A DNA stretch of 64,000 nucleotides, from positions 62,001 through 126,000 of the forward strand of contig JADJMA010000063.1 of the NCBI GenBank assembly GCA_016709845.1. Direction: 5' to 3'. Shown one piece after another: positions 9,020 through 18,362 of this stretch. This stretch comes from Flammeovirgaceae bacterium. Its GTDB lineage: Bacteria > Bacteroidota > Bacteroidia > Cytophagales > Cyclobacteriaceae. Below the pieces are notes generated by a model. That model had not been told where the DNA came from and did no database searches. It was given only the letters and a program-made list of their open reading frames with translations. The translations under genes were made by a program, and so were the position numbers. The stretch's first letter is position 1. Every line of letters starts with the position of its first letter.

Positions 9020-10739
9020 TTATCGGGTAACAACAAGTTTTTTGGTTTGCGTGATGAAGGAAGTTTTCAATTGATAAAAATAAATACCAGCTGGCAAATC
9101 GCCTACGTTAGCTCGTACTAAATGCTCGCCCTCCGCCCGCGCCTCATGTAAGAGGGTTTTGACTGTACGTCCCTGGTTGTTGATTAAGGTTAGATCGACC
9201 AGATTGGCTGTATTGATTCTAAATTTAATAGTAGTGAAATCGATAGCCGGATTAGGAAAGCAATCTTCCAGTGTAAATCGGGCATTGATAAAATTTTCCT
9301 GAACACCCGAGATAACCTGGGTTGCTAAAGGTAAAGGTTCATAGCTGCCGGCTCCTTCCTCTTTAGGACCGTTGATGAAATCCTTAAAGAAAATATCTGA
9401 ATTTATTTTGGCTTCATCCACCAGCATCCAATCACGCAAAAGATTTGCATACACCTGCCGGTAGTCAAATTGCATCTCTACATTTTGTTGGTTGAGATCA
9501 GGGACCACTCCCACCACACCAGGTTGCACGCCCTTACCGAAAATCATTACCGGTGCTCCTGTTCCATGATCCGTTCCGTAACTTCCATTCGCGCGTACCC
9601 GCCTTCCAAACTCAGAGGTAGTAACCGTGAGTACTCTGTCTTCCAGTCCCTCTTGCTTTCAAATCGTCTTGAAACGCCTTCATAGCAGAAGAGATATGGT
9701 ACATGAGCGCTGCTTGTTGGCCCATAGTAGGATCATAACTTTCAACTTGTTCGGCATGCGTATCAAACCCGCCCATTTTTACCAGAAATACTTTCGTCTT
9801 TACGCCAAGACCAGGACCACCGCCATCCAATAGGCGAGCAATTAATTGCAATTGGGGAGTTAAACCGTTACGCATACTGCCTTTAGGCGCGTTGAACGGA
9901 TAACGTTCCGGATAAGTGACCGAAGAGGGCGAGGCAGCCTTGTAAACATCATACAACCGCTCGGCATAATCTTGCGATTTATCCTCCAGCCCTAAAATCC
10001 AGTTCAGTTCCTTTCCATAAGGAGAATTATCAAGTGCTGTGGGAGGCTTGCCACGCGGATCAACACCCTGATCAACAAAACCCTCCAGTTCTCCAACCAG
10101 GCGGGCAAAGTTTTCGGGATCATTTAAAGAGATTGACGTGGGTATGTTTCCTTCCTGATGAAAGATTAACGAAACATCACTCCCCATTTCTATCGCCAGT
10201 GGATCCTTCATTTCACTGTTCGGAAAATCAGCCGGATAAACTTTCGGTTCAAACTCCTCTTGCAAATATCGGCCTACCCAACCGGATGAGAAATAATCAT
10301 CGAAACCACCGCCCATAAAAGAAATATCACGACCTCTAAAATGGGAGCCATTATTATTTTTATAAGAAACGCCTTGCACTAACGTCATTCTTCCACGATC
10401 ATACAAATCTTTCATTGCAATCATATCCGGATGCAAGCCCACTTGTGCATTGGGAGGAAGTGTGCTATCCAACGGAATCATTTTGCGTAAACTATTTTTT
10501 GCGGGGATGGCAATATTGGCGCGCCACTGGTAATAAAGATCATACGCTTCTACCGGAATGATGCTGTTAAGTCCATCGTTACCCCCATGCATTTGCAGAA
10601 TGATCAGTACCCGGTCGTTGGTGCTTTGCTGAGCCATTCGCGTAAGCGAGTTTTCGGCCATCAGGCGAAGCGGTATGCCACCCAATGTAAACGGCACGGC
10701 TGCCAGCGAAAGTTTCTTTATAAATTGTCTGCGTCTCAT
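9020..10739 (-). CDS. DUF1501 family exported protein with T9SS sorting domain, frameshifted
   Basis: The N-terminus MRRRQFIKKLSLAAVPFTLGG is the twin-basic leader usual for DUF1501 proteins. The sulfatase-like body is visible: RVLIILQMHGGNDGLNSIIP, GLHPDMIAMKDLYDRG and NGSHFRGRDISF. The frame breaks near 9648; removing one base gives LTVTTSEFGRRVRANGSYG…HGTGAPVMIFGKG. The last 80 residues form a type A T9SS sorting domain (CFPNPAIDFTTIKFRI…GEHLVRANVGDLPAGIYFYQL…KKLVVTR), so the protein is secreted by the type IX system. The biochemical function is unknown. It is paired with DUF1800 immediately upstream, as in many Bacteroidota and Planctomycetota. Confidence 0.85.
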
Positions 10740-10747
10740 TCGATAAG

Positions 10748-12526
10748 TTAATAAAGTTGATACTCGGGTGATTGAAGCATGGCGTTGAAAAGACTTTCTA
10801 ATTGTCTTCTTACAACCTCCATATCCACCGGATTATTCCAGCGGAAAGCCCACGCACCTTCTGGATCGGCATCGATTTGTGGTGCCTTCAAAAAAGCGGT
10901 TAGAAAATAATTCATACGCTCGGCTGTAAGTCCTGACGTATCATCCAATGCCGGGTCGAAAGTCAGGTTATCCGTTACCGGAAGAAAATATTTAGCCAGT
11001 TCCATGATCAGTGCTTGCGCATTGGATGCGGTAGCATTGCTAATGTTTGTTTGCACGAACGCAACAACATCAACTTTTAATGCTCCTGGCATAGCTTGGT
11101 TGTCTGAAATTATCTTTCGAATAAATTCATACCTGCGAATCAAATAGTTAGTCGAGATCCAACTGCGGTGATAGATTGGGAATTGATGGTAGGCATCATA
11201 CCCGGCCACATCATAAGGCTCGTAAAAATGCATGCCCATGTCTTCCAGATCTCTAATCAGTTCACCGGTTCTTTCATAAAAGGTGGCAGCCGAAGCCACC
11301 GGATCGGGTAATTGTATTTTGAAAATCCTGAAGGCGCCCACCAGAAGATCGAGCGGAGATTTGATTATTCCGCCAAAAGCATCATCACCCACACCTGCTG
11401 CGGCATCATAAAAATGCTGACTTTGAAAAAGATCTTCCAACACCGGTTGAAGTTTGTATCCACCGGTAGAAAATGTATTGGCCATCTCAGCGATGATGGT
11501 ATCGTCAATGGCTTGTGTTATTTCGTGGTAGACATAGTACCGATAAATTCTGCGACAAAAGTTACGGGCTGTTTCAGGTTTTGAATAGATAAGTTCAATC
11601 AGCTGATCGATTTCATCCTGCGCGCTGGCTTCCGTTGCATTTGTGCCAGCTAAAAGCGCGGGGTCTGGTTGAATGGTGGCATTGCCATATCGGTCACTGA
11701 ATTGTTTAACCGTATTATCATGCGCGTTGGCATTGGTTACGCTGCCCCTTACTTTACCTCTTGGTAATTGCGTTGTTCCGGTCAGGTATAAAGTAATATC
11801 CGGGTCATACGTTGAAAAGGTAGTATCCAATTCCCAACCCGATAAAACCCGGGCGGCCGCGCGCACATCTTGTTCTGTGTAGTTAAAATAGTCTCCGGGT
11901 ATAGTGGCCGGAGGCAGCGTACCTTCTAATCCACGCCCAATGGTATATAACTCCTGCAACTCACGTCCATAATTTTCATTGACACTTCCATTTACGTTCT
12001 GGTTGCCATCGAGCAATCGAAGCATAGCATTATCGATACTAACTTTTTTAATAAGAGTTTTGATATTGAATTCTATAGGGAGTGTTTTATCAAAAGCAAA
12101 CTTCCTGTAGAGTTGATTCTGAAAGTATAGCGAACGGCTATTATCAACTTTCGATTGAATGGTGGTGAAAACGGAATGTAGGAAGAAAACAATTTTTTCG
12201 CGGGTGGCATAGGCCAGATAGTTACTGGGCGGTATACCCGTTCCCATCATCTGACTGATAAACCATCCTTTGAAAAACTCCTGCAAGTCGCTGTCCCCAC
12301 TGTTTGCATCAGTGGTCCCTGTAAGCACCCACTCCTTTCCGGTTTCCGGATCTATAGGTAATATAGGATCAGGTAATGGTTGTTGAAAAAGAAGCGGAAT
12401 AGCCTGACTTGCTGTAAGCGTGGCAAATGAATCGATTTGCAATTTAGTAGGGCCGTAAGTAGCCCGATGCAATAAATGTGCAGCCCTTTTATAACCCAAA
12501 GGACCACCAAAAGATGGTAATGGCAT
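10748..12526 (-). CDS. DUF1800 domain-containing protein
   Basis: A 592-residue intact protein. The opening, GGPLGYKRAAHLLHRATYGPTKLQIDSFA, is the DUF1800 start, and the internal REKIVFFLHSVFTT, NENYGRELQELYTIG and QDVRAAARVLSGWELD are its best-conserved blocks. No classical signal peptide is seen at the annotated start, so export may use an unrecognised route or a missed leader. The gene ends 8 bases before the DUF1501 gene. The two families recur as a pair, and DUF1501 is presumed to be the exported partner. The catalytic role is unknown. Confidence 0.85.
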   Translation of the reverse strand: MPLPSFGGPLGYKRAAHLLHRATYGPTKLQIDSFATLTASQAIPLLFQQPLPDPILPIDPETGKEWVLTGTTDANSGDSDLQEFFKGWFISQMMGTGIPPSNYLAYATREKIVFFLHSVFTTIQSKVDNSRSLYFQNQLYRKFAFDKTLPIEFNIKTLIKKVSIDNAMLRLLDGNQNVNGSVNENYGRELQELYTIGRGLEGTLPPATIPGDYFNYTEQDVRAAARVLSGWELDTTFSTYDPDITLYLTGTTQLPRGKVRGSVTNANAHDNTVKQFSDRYGNATIQPDPALLAGTNATEASAQDEIDQLIELIYSKPETARNFCRRIYRYYVYHEITQAIDDTIIAEMANTFSTGGYKLQPVLEDLFQSQHFYDAAAGVGDDAFGGIIKSPLDLLVGAFRIFKIQLPDPVASAATFYERTGELIRDLEDMGMHFYEPYDVAGYDAYHQFPIYHRSWISTNYLIRRYEFIRKIISDNQAMPGALKVDVVAFVQTNISNATASNAQALIMELAKYFLPVTDNLTFDPALDDTSGLTAERMNYFLTAFLKAPQIDADPEGAWAFRWNNPVDMEVVRRQLESLFNAMLQSPEYQLY

Positions 12527-12645
12527 GTGTAAAGTTTATTCTCTCGACAAGTTAATTCATCTACGGGGAAGATTGATGGTAATTTTCCGTTAAGTGGGCG
12601 ATAAAGGCGATTATTGCCCGTATTTTTCCTTGATGCTGAGTTACC

Positions 12646-12653
12646 TATTTTTG
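12646..12653 (+). promoter_or_regulatory. Possible Bacteroidota -7 box before HMG-CoA lyase
   Basis: TATTTTTG fits the Bacteroidota TAnnTTTG -7 element and ends 4 bases before the ATG at 12658. If used, the transcript would be leaderless or nearly so. No convincing -33 TTTG lies at the expected distance, so support is weak. Confidence 0.25.
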
Positions 12654-12657
12654 TTTA

Positions 12658-13506
12658 ATGAAGATTATTGAATGTCCGCGAGATGCGATGCAAGGGTTGG
12701 AATTATTTATTCCTACCGAAAGAAAAGCTGCATACATCAATCAGCTGCTCAAGGTTGGCTTTGACACCTTAGACTTTGGGAGCTTTGTTTCGCCCAAAGC
12801 GATACCCCAAATGCGAGATACTACCGAGGTACTTGCTCAATTGGATATCTCGAAGACGCAGACAAAGCTGCTGGCGATTGTAGCCAATACGCGCGGTGCG
12901 GAAACAGCTTGTTCGTTTGATCATATACAGTTTTTGGGTTTTCCACTCTCCATTTCAGAGACTTTTCAACAACGAAATACAAATAAGTCAATCACAGAGG
13001 CATTACAGACAGTCAATGAAATTCAAGAACTATGTAAGAAGCATAATAAAAAACAAGTGGTTTACATAAGCATGGGTTTTGGAAATCCTTATGGTGATCC
13101 GTATGATATCGAAGTGGTAGAAAAATTTACAGACATCCTGGCTACGCTGGATGTTGAAATCATTTCGTTAGCGGATACCATTGGGGTATCTCAACCCAAT
13201 CAGATTGAATATCTCTTTACTAATCTTACGAGCAAGTTTCCTAAAATGGAATTTGGGGCACACCTACACTCAACGCCTGCTACGCGTCTCGAAAAAATTG
13301 AAGCTGCATTTAATTCAGGTTGTCAGCGATTTGATGGTGCCCTTAAGGGTTTCGGAGGCTGCCCCATGGCTAAAGATGAATTGGTGGGCAATATGGCAAC
13401 GGAAACCATTTTGGAGTTTCTTAAATCTAAAGACATGGCTCCGGTTTTGAATGATGTAGAATTTGACAAGGCAATGATGTTGGCAGGAGAAATTTTTCCA
13501 CATTGA
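12658..13506 (+). CDS. mvaB: Hydroxymethylglutaryl-CoA lyase
   Basis: A TIM-barrel lyase that splits HMG-CoA into acetyl-CoA and acetoacetate, the last step of leucine breakdown. The 282-residue protein is intact. The N-terminus MKIIECPRDAMQGLE carries the catalytic Arg-Asp pair. GFDTLDFGSFVSPKAIPQM follows, then LADTIGVSQPNQI, FGAHLHSTPA with the metal-binding histidines, and near the end the family signature GGCPMAKDELVGN with the catalytic cysteine. It stands alone, with no other leucine-degradation genes nearby. Confidence 0.9.
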   Translation: MKIIECPRDAMQGLELFIPTERKAAYINQLLKVGFDTLDFGSFVSPKAIPQMRDTTEVLAQLDISKTQTKLLAIVANTRGAETACSFDHIQFLGFPLSISETFQQRNTNKSITEALQTVNEIQELCKKHNKKQVVYISMGFGNPYGDPYDIEVVEKFTDILATLDVEIISLADTIGVSQPNQIEYLFTNLTSKFPKMEFGAHLHSTPATRLEKIEAAFNSGCQRFDGALKGFGGCPMAKDELVGNMATETILEFLKSKDMAPVLNDVEFDKAMMLAGEIFPH

Positions 13507-13524
13507 ATTAAGCATAATGCAGTG

Positions 13525-13572
13525 TCATAGGCATTGTTAATTGTCAATTATAAATTATCAACTGTTAATTAT
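13525..13572. repeat. AATTGTTAATT-type intergenic repeat word
   Basis: Between the lyase and dprA the sequence repeats TTGTTAATTGTCAATTAT, AATTATCAACTGTTAATTAT. These are overlapping variants of the inverted pair ATTGACAATT/AATTGTCAAT, folding into weak hairpins. The words extend a few bases into the 3' end of dprA. Similar A/T words are familiar from Bacteroidota intergenic DNA, but no second copy is obvious in this window. Confidence 0.35.
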
Positions 13573-14665
13573 CTCAACGTATACATTTTACCCGGTAAAG
13601 ACTTTACTGCATTTTTTGAATTCAGGGTAAGTAGGAGTGAAGCTAATTGGCTGGGCGGTAAATCAGATTTAAAACTAAGCTCATCAATCATTATCGGAGC
13701 ATTTCTTTCCTTTAATATCGCCAGTATTTTTTGTTCATCGGGTTCGAAGAGGGTGAGTTCCAACGAAGTTTGCATACCATCAACCGGTGCAGACCAGTTC
13801 ATAATGTATTCCAAATCTTTTACGGAGGTGAATAAGTTGGCTTTATTGATTTTAATCAGTTTGTTGCATCCATCTGAATATGTTTGTCCGAGGTTTCCAG
13901 GAACAGCAAATACATCTTTGTTGTACGTGTTAGCGATATCAGCGGTGATTAACGCGCCACCCTTTTCAGCAGCCTCTACAACAATCAGGCATCGCATAAA
14001 CCAGCTATGATTCTATTGCGCGCCGGAAAATTATGGGCATCGGGCTTTGTGCCAAATTTATTTTCTGTGATAAGCCCGCCCTGGTTGATCATTTTCTTAG
14101 CGGTATCTTTATGTACAGCGGGGTAAATGATGTCCATTCCGCTACCCATTATTCCGAGCGTAGGCAATCCGTATTGCAGCGCATATTTGTGTGCCTGAAT
14201 ATCGATACCATAGGCAAGTCCGCTTACAATCAATGCTTGGTGAGACACAAGATCCTTACAGATTTTTTCAACTATTTCTTTTCCATATTCTGTGGCCTGC
14301 CGGGTTCCAACAATACCAACCGTTTTTGGGGCATTAAGATTTTGATTTCCTTATAATAGAGTAGGGCTGGGGCATCTTCAATGGCCTTTAGCCTATGTGG
14401 AAATTTCTTATCCGTATAGAGTAATATTTCAGTGTCTTCTTTCTCCGCTTTTGTTAATTCTTTTTCTGCCTCCCTGAAGGTATCTCCGTTTCTTATAGCG
14501 TTTGAAGACACCTCACCAATACCGGGTATTTTGAGCAGCTTTCCTTTTGAGGTTTGGAATACATCGTGAGCAGAGCCACAATAGCTTACCAATTGCTTTA
14601 GCAAAAAAATCACCAATGCCGGGCGTAAGATGCAAGGCTATAAAAGAGAGGCGTTCTTGATCCAT
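13569..14665 (-). CDS. dprA: DNA-processing protein DprA, frameshifted
   Basis: DprA loads RecA on incoming single-stranded DNA during natural transformation. The start at 14663-14665 (MDQERLSFIALHLTPGIGDF) precedes a T7 run (14603-14609); removing one T gives GDFLLKQLVSYCGSAHDVF. HhH-type KIPGIGEVSS follows. Near 14335-14345 another indel separates off TVGIVGTRQATEYGKE. The Rossmann core is clear: VSGLAYGIDIQAH, LGIMGSGMDIIYPAVH, GGLITE, FPARNRIIAGL, then VVEAAEKGGALITADIA and VFAVPGN. A short winged-helix-like C-terminal region follows. Total length about 365 residues, typical. No other competence gene is in view. Confidence 0.9.
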
Positions 14666-14699
14666 AAATCCCAAAAGAGATTTCGGAATTTAAAGAATC

Positions 14700-15059
14700 T
14701 TAAATAAATAATCTTAAATATGTATTAAAGTTTTCTCGGATTTGAACGAGAAACTGACGAACCTTCTTCAATGAGTCCATAAGATCCATTTTATCGCGAA
14801 CGGATTGACCATCGTTCTTCAACATCTCTTTAGCGCCTTGAAGGGTAAAGCCTTTTTCCTTAACGAGATGATAAATCGTGCGAACATGATCAATATCATC
14901 TTTGGTAAACTGACGATTGCCTTTTCGATTCTTCTTAGGTTGGATAAGATCAAATTCAGACTCCCAAAAGCGTATAAGGGAGGGGGCTACATTAAACATC
15001 TCGGCTACTTCACCGATCGAATAATATATCTTCTCAATTTCTTTTTCTTTATACGCCAT
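14700..15059 (-). CDS. MerR family transcriptional regulator
   Basis: A 119-residue protein with an N-terminal MerR winged helix: YYSIGEVAEMFNVAPSLIRFWESEFDLIQPKKNRKGNRQFTKDDID (about residues 11-56). The WESEF/NRKGNRQFT pattern is the compact MerR type common in Bacteroidota. A coiled dimerisation helix follows (IYHLVKEKGFTLQGAKEML), with no recognisable effector-binding domain or metal cysteines. It is upstream of dprA on the same strand, with 34 bases between them. Its target is unknown. Confidence 0.85.
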   Translation of the reverse strand: MAYKEKEIEKIYYSIGEVAEMFNVAPSLIRFWESEFDLIQPKKNRKGNRQFTKDDIDHVRTIYHLVKEKGFTLQGAKEMLKNDGQSVRDKMDLMDSLKKVRQFLVQIRENFNTYLRLFI

Positions 15060-15173
15060 GAGGGACAGTGAGGCCTGATATCAATCGCTTTTTTAAACGA
15101 TCTTCCTGCAAAGTAACAATTCTTTAAACCTGAAACAACGTTGGTAATTTATTTTATCGACAACCTATTCACA

Positions 15174-16211
15174 TCAATTTGTGGAATAGTTTACCCACCC
15201 CAAATCGTCAATTGTCAATGAGCATTCAGGAAAATCTTCCTTGGTTAACTCCCGAATTCGCTTTAAAACTTGCTTTTGCGAATCAATCTTTATATTCGAT
15301 CGGGCTGTTTGCATGGTTGAAATGATTTGGGCCTTTAAAAAATTACCCTTATTATTTGTATAAACTTTAATGATTGGCGACCAGCCATTGATACCGGATA
15401 CATTAATGCCTGCGTAAGTACAAAAATTTCCCAGGCTGTAAGCAATAAATTTTTCCTTATAAACCTCAACCGCACGGGTTACATGAGGCCCGTGTCCGAA
15501 GATAATATCAGCACCTGCATCAATAAGTGCATGCGAGAATTCATACACATCGCCCCGGTCTTCACCATGAAACATTTCATGCTTGCGTGGCACATGCTGA
15601 TGCTCTGGACCTTCGGCGCCACCATGGAAGGATACGATCACAATATCGGTTAGTGAATCCAAATGGGCCACAATTTTTTTGGCTTCAGGCAAGTCATTAA
15701 TATTTAGACACCCGCTGTTGGGTGCAAAGGCAGTAAACCCGTATCGGATTCCGTCTTTTTCAAAGATCGTATAGGGTTTGGTAAGCTGTCCGGCATAATG
15801 GATACCTGCTGCGTCCAGAGTCTTCATGCTACTTCTTCTTCCCATCTCTCCAAAATCACCTGCATGGTTGTTGGCCAGACTCATTATATCAAAACCAGCA
15901 TTAACCAGATTTTGCACATGACTCACGGGAGTTCTGAATACATAACAAACTTTCGGATCGCGGCAGGTCTTAGCGGTTCCACCACTATCCAACAGTACTC
16001 CCTCAAGATTGCCCATGGTAACGTCCGCATTAGATAATATAGTGCTAACTTCTTTCAACAGATCCCGGCCTTGATTAGGAGGTAGTACTTCCTTGGGATA
16101 ATTGCTGCCCATCATAATATCACCCACACCAATTACGGTGATGGTGTCTTTTGGTGCTTGGGATAGAGCCACCTCGGTTATAAGGAGAAGGAAAAGACAG
16201 TATTTTATCAT
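15174..16211 (-). CDS. CapA family metallophosphatase-like exported protein
   Basis: I start it at MIKYCLFLLLITEVALSQ (16209-16211), a good signal peptide, rather than 24 bases upstream. The 345-residue product shows the CapA (PGA_cap) calcineurin-like core: GVGDIMMGSN, ADVTMGNLEGVLLD, FDIMSLANNHAGDFGEMG, IVIVSFHGGAEGPE and ADIIFGHGPHVTRAVEVYK. Family members are tied to poly-gamma-glutamate or capsule export, but no capsule genes lie nearby, so a periplasmic phosphoesterase role is equally possible. Confidence 0.85.
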   Translation of the reverse strand: MIKYCLFLLLITEVALSQAPKDTITVIGVGDIMMGSNYPKEVLPPNQGRDLLKEVSTILSNADVTMGNLEGVLLDSGGTAKTCRDPKVCYVFRTPVSHVQNLVNAGFDIMSLANNHAGDFGEMGRRSSMKTLDAAGIHYAGQLTKPYTIFEKDGIRYGFTAFAPNSGCLNINDLPEAKKIVAHLDSLTDIVIVSFHGGAEGPEHQHVPRKHEMFHGEDRGDVYEFSHALIDAGADIIFGHGPHVTRAVEVYKEKFIAYSLGNFCTYAGINVSGINGWSPIIKVYTNNKGNFLKAQIISTMQTARSNIKIDSQKQVLKRIRELTKEDFPECSLTIDDLGWVNYSTN

Positions 16212-16274
16212 ACGATTATATATTAATAGCGGCAAAGAAAATGAGAAGCGCCTAAAGTGGAAAGAAGAAATGAA

Positions 16275-17234
16275 TTAATCCAATGAGATGGCAGATCTAC
16301 TACCCACCGCAATCAATTTCTCATATTCCCTATTATTAAGGTCACGTTGAAAGAAGTTGATTGGGTTAATAGCATCGTTTTTATAGAGAACTTCATAATG
16401 AAGGTGTGCGGCCACCGATAAACCAGTGTTTCCCACATAACCAATAACCTGACCACGTTTTACACGCTGGCCCTTGGTTACAATAGATTTAGTCATGTGT
16501 GCATATCTTGTTTGGAATTGATAGCCATGGTCGATGTAGACCACATTTCCATATGAGGTTGAAAACTGTGCAACCTCAACACGACCATCACCCGTAGCGT
16601 AAACTGGACTTCCAACTGGTGCGGTAAAGTCAAGTCCCTTATGGGGTCTTACATAACCAAGCAACGGATGTAATCGTAATCCGAAGATGGTATGTAAATG
16701 AATTAAATCTTTGTTGCTAACCGGTTGTATGGCAGGTCTGGAAGCCCACATCCGTTCTTTACGTGATAGCTCGTTCATTAATTGCTGAAGGGATTGAGCT
16801 TCAATGTCGAGGCGGTTCTTAATTTTTTCTGCTTGCAGGTAAGCAGTACGGATTAATGGGTAAGGAATAGATTCACTTTCCTTTTCGCGACCACCCACAC
16901 CGGCTTCCCGTTGCGATTCGGCAAGCGGCTCCAAATCCAGGATTACCCGGTAATTATTATCGTCATTTTGTTCCAAGGTACTGAGTTGCGTGGAGGTGCG
17001 TTCCAATTGTTTGTAAAGAACTTTCCATTCGGTCTTTAATTTTTCATTCTTACTAGCTTGTAAGATTTCATCAATAAGTGGATACTGCGTATTTAAATAA
17101 ATCAAACCCGCTACTCCTATCAGGAAAGATATCCCCAGAAAAATAAGAATTCTGCGTCCTGCTACCTTGGGGGAGATTACCACAGGTTCATAGCGGCAGG
17201 TTTCTTCATTATATGAATATCGCACCTTAGCCAT
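16275..17234 (-). CDS. Membrane-anchored M23 metallopeptidase (first of two)
   Basis: A 319-residue protein with one N-terminal membrane helix (about residues 28-48), a coiled-coil stalk (LKTEWKVLYKQLERTSTQLSTLEQ) and a C-terminal LytM/M23 domain. Zinc and catalytic motifs are HKGLDF (HxxxD), YIDHGYQFQTRYAHM and HLHYEV (HxH), so it is expected to cut peptidoglycan cross-links or activate amidases. The start overlaps the stop of the upstream paralogue by one base (TAATG), so the two are translationally coupled. Both begin with a similar YNxxTxRYE motif, pointing to a tandem duplication. Confidence 0.88.
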   Translation of the reverse strand: MAKVRYSYNEETCRYEPVVISPKVAGRRILIFLGISFLIGVAGLIYLNTQYPLIDEILQASKNEKLKTEWKVLYKQLERTSTQLSTLEQNDDNNYRVILDLEPLAESQREAGVGGREKESESIPYPLIRTAYLQAEKIKNRLDIEAQSLQQLMNELSRKERMWASRPAIQPVSNKDLIHLHTIFGLRLHPLLGYVRPHKGLDFTAPVGSPVYATGDGRVEVAQFSTSYGNVVYIDHGYQFQTRYAHMTKSIVTKGQRVKRGQVIGYVGNTGLSVAAHLHYEVLYKNDAINPINFFQRDLNNREYEKLIAVGSRSAISLD

Positions 17235-18202
17235 TAATCAAGTGATTGATTTTGTTTTTTGCTGATGTTCACCAAAACTTCGTATTGATCGGAGGCAATG
17301 CCTTCCATGAAAAAATTTATTGGATTTAAATTCACGCCCTCTTTAATTACCTCGTAGTGAAGATGTGGCGCAATGGATCCCCCGCTGGAACCAACAATGC
17401 CGATCGACTGACCTTTCTTAACCGTTTGCCCCTGCCTGACTACAATCTCTTCCAGGTGGCTATACCGGGTAATGTATCCATCACCATGGTCAACCTCAAT
17501 GTAGTTGCCATAGCCGGCAACCAGATCACTTCTCTTTACAATTGAAACCTGACCTTCGGCTGTTGTTCTCACCACTGTGCCGCGTGCAGAGGCAATATCA
17601 ACTCCATCATGATGGTAATTTCCTTTATGAAAAGGATTGATGCGAATGCCATATCCTGAAACCAGTTTATTCATCTCAAAATTTTCCACAGGCGCAATGG
17701 ATGGAATATTTGTGAGGTAGTTTAAGTCTTTTTTTTCCAGATGGGTTTTGGACTGAAAGGAATAGCTGCTTTTTTTAGCAGAGTGTATTAATTCTGAGAA
17801 ACGCTGGCTTAATTGATCCACCGACTCATCAAAATCACCTGAACCCGCCAGCAACAGCTCTTCGCGCTCCGGGTAAACCGGTGTCGTTTCATCTGAGATA
17901 TTTGTTTCAAATAATTTTTGATAAAGAGCAACATCTTTTGTTTTTAATTCGCCAACTGCCGATTGGATTCTGTGAGTTGCGCTGTTAACAACATTTTGTG
18001 TCTATCCAACGCTGTATTTTCGGCCCTTAATTTTTTTCAGACGGTGTTTCAATTATCAGATTCTGAAGCAGTACTAATCCGATGAAAAAATAACTCCGAA
18101 AGTGAGATATCCAATAGCCGTCATCAGCACATTGAAGACAGAAATCTTCACGCGCTCATAGCGAAGAGTTTTTGGGTTATAGTGAAATTTGCTTGTAGAC
18201 AT
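17234..18202 (-). CDS. Membrane-anchored M23 metallopeptidase (second of two), frameshifted
   Basis: The start at 18200-18202 reads MSTSKFHYNPKTLRYERVKIS, then a membrane helix (VLMTAIGYLTFGVIF) that breaks near 18075. Repairing single-base indels near 18075, 18050 and 17955 joins it through LVLLQNLIIETPSEKKLRAENTALD…LYQKLFETNISDE to the intact C-terminal M23 domain: HHDGVDIASARG, VDHGDGYITRYSH and HLHYEVIKEG. The layout is the same as the coupled downstream paralogue. The divergent alaS starts 160 bases away. Confidence 0.82.
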
Positions 18203-18362
18203 TACTTCATAAACATGTTCAGTTCTGACCAACAAATCAAACAAAAGACGCAAATCGAATTTCACCGTTTCCTTTCATATTGATCCTAATGGGATTAATT
18301 TTGCTGTTTATCTGGGTTTGAACCCATAAATATAGATAAAAACCTCGGTGTAAAAAGTTAAA

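Noticed and set aside
13534..14010. Plus-strand 158-codon frame
   Set aside because: It lies antisense to dprA, whose motifs (VVEAAEKGGALITAD, VFAVPGN) occupy the minus strand here.
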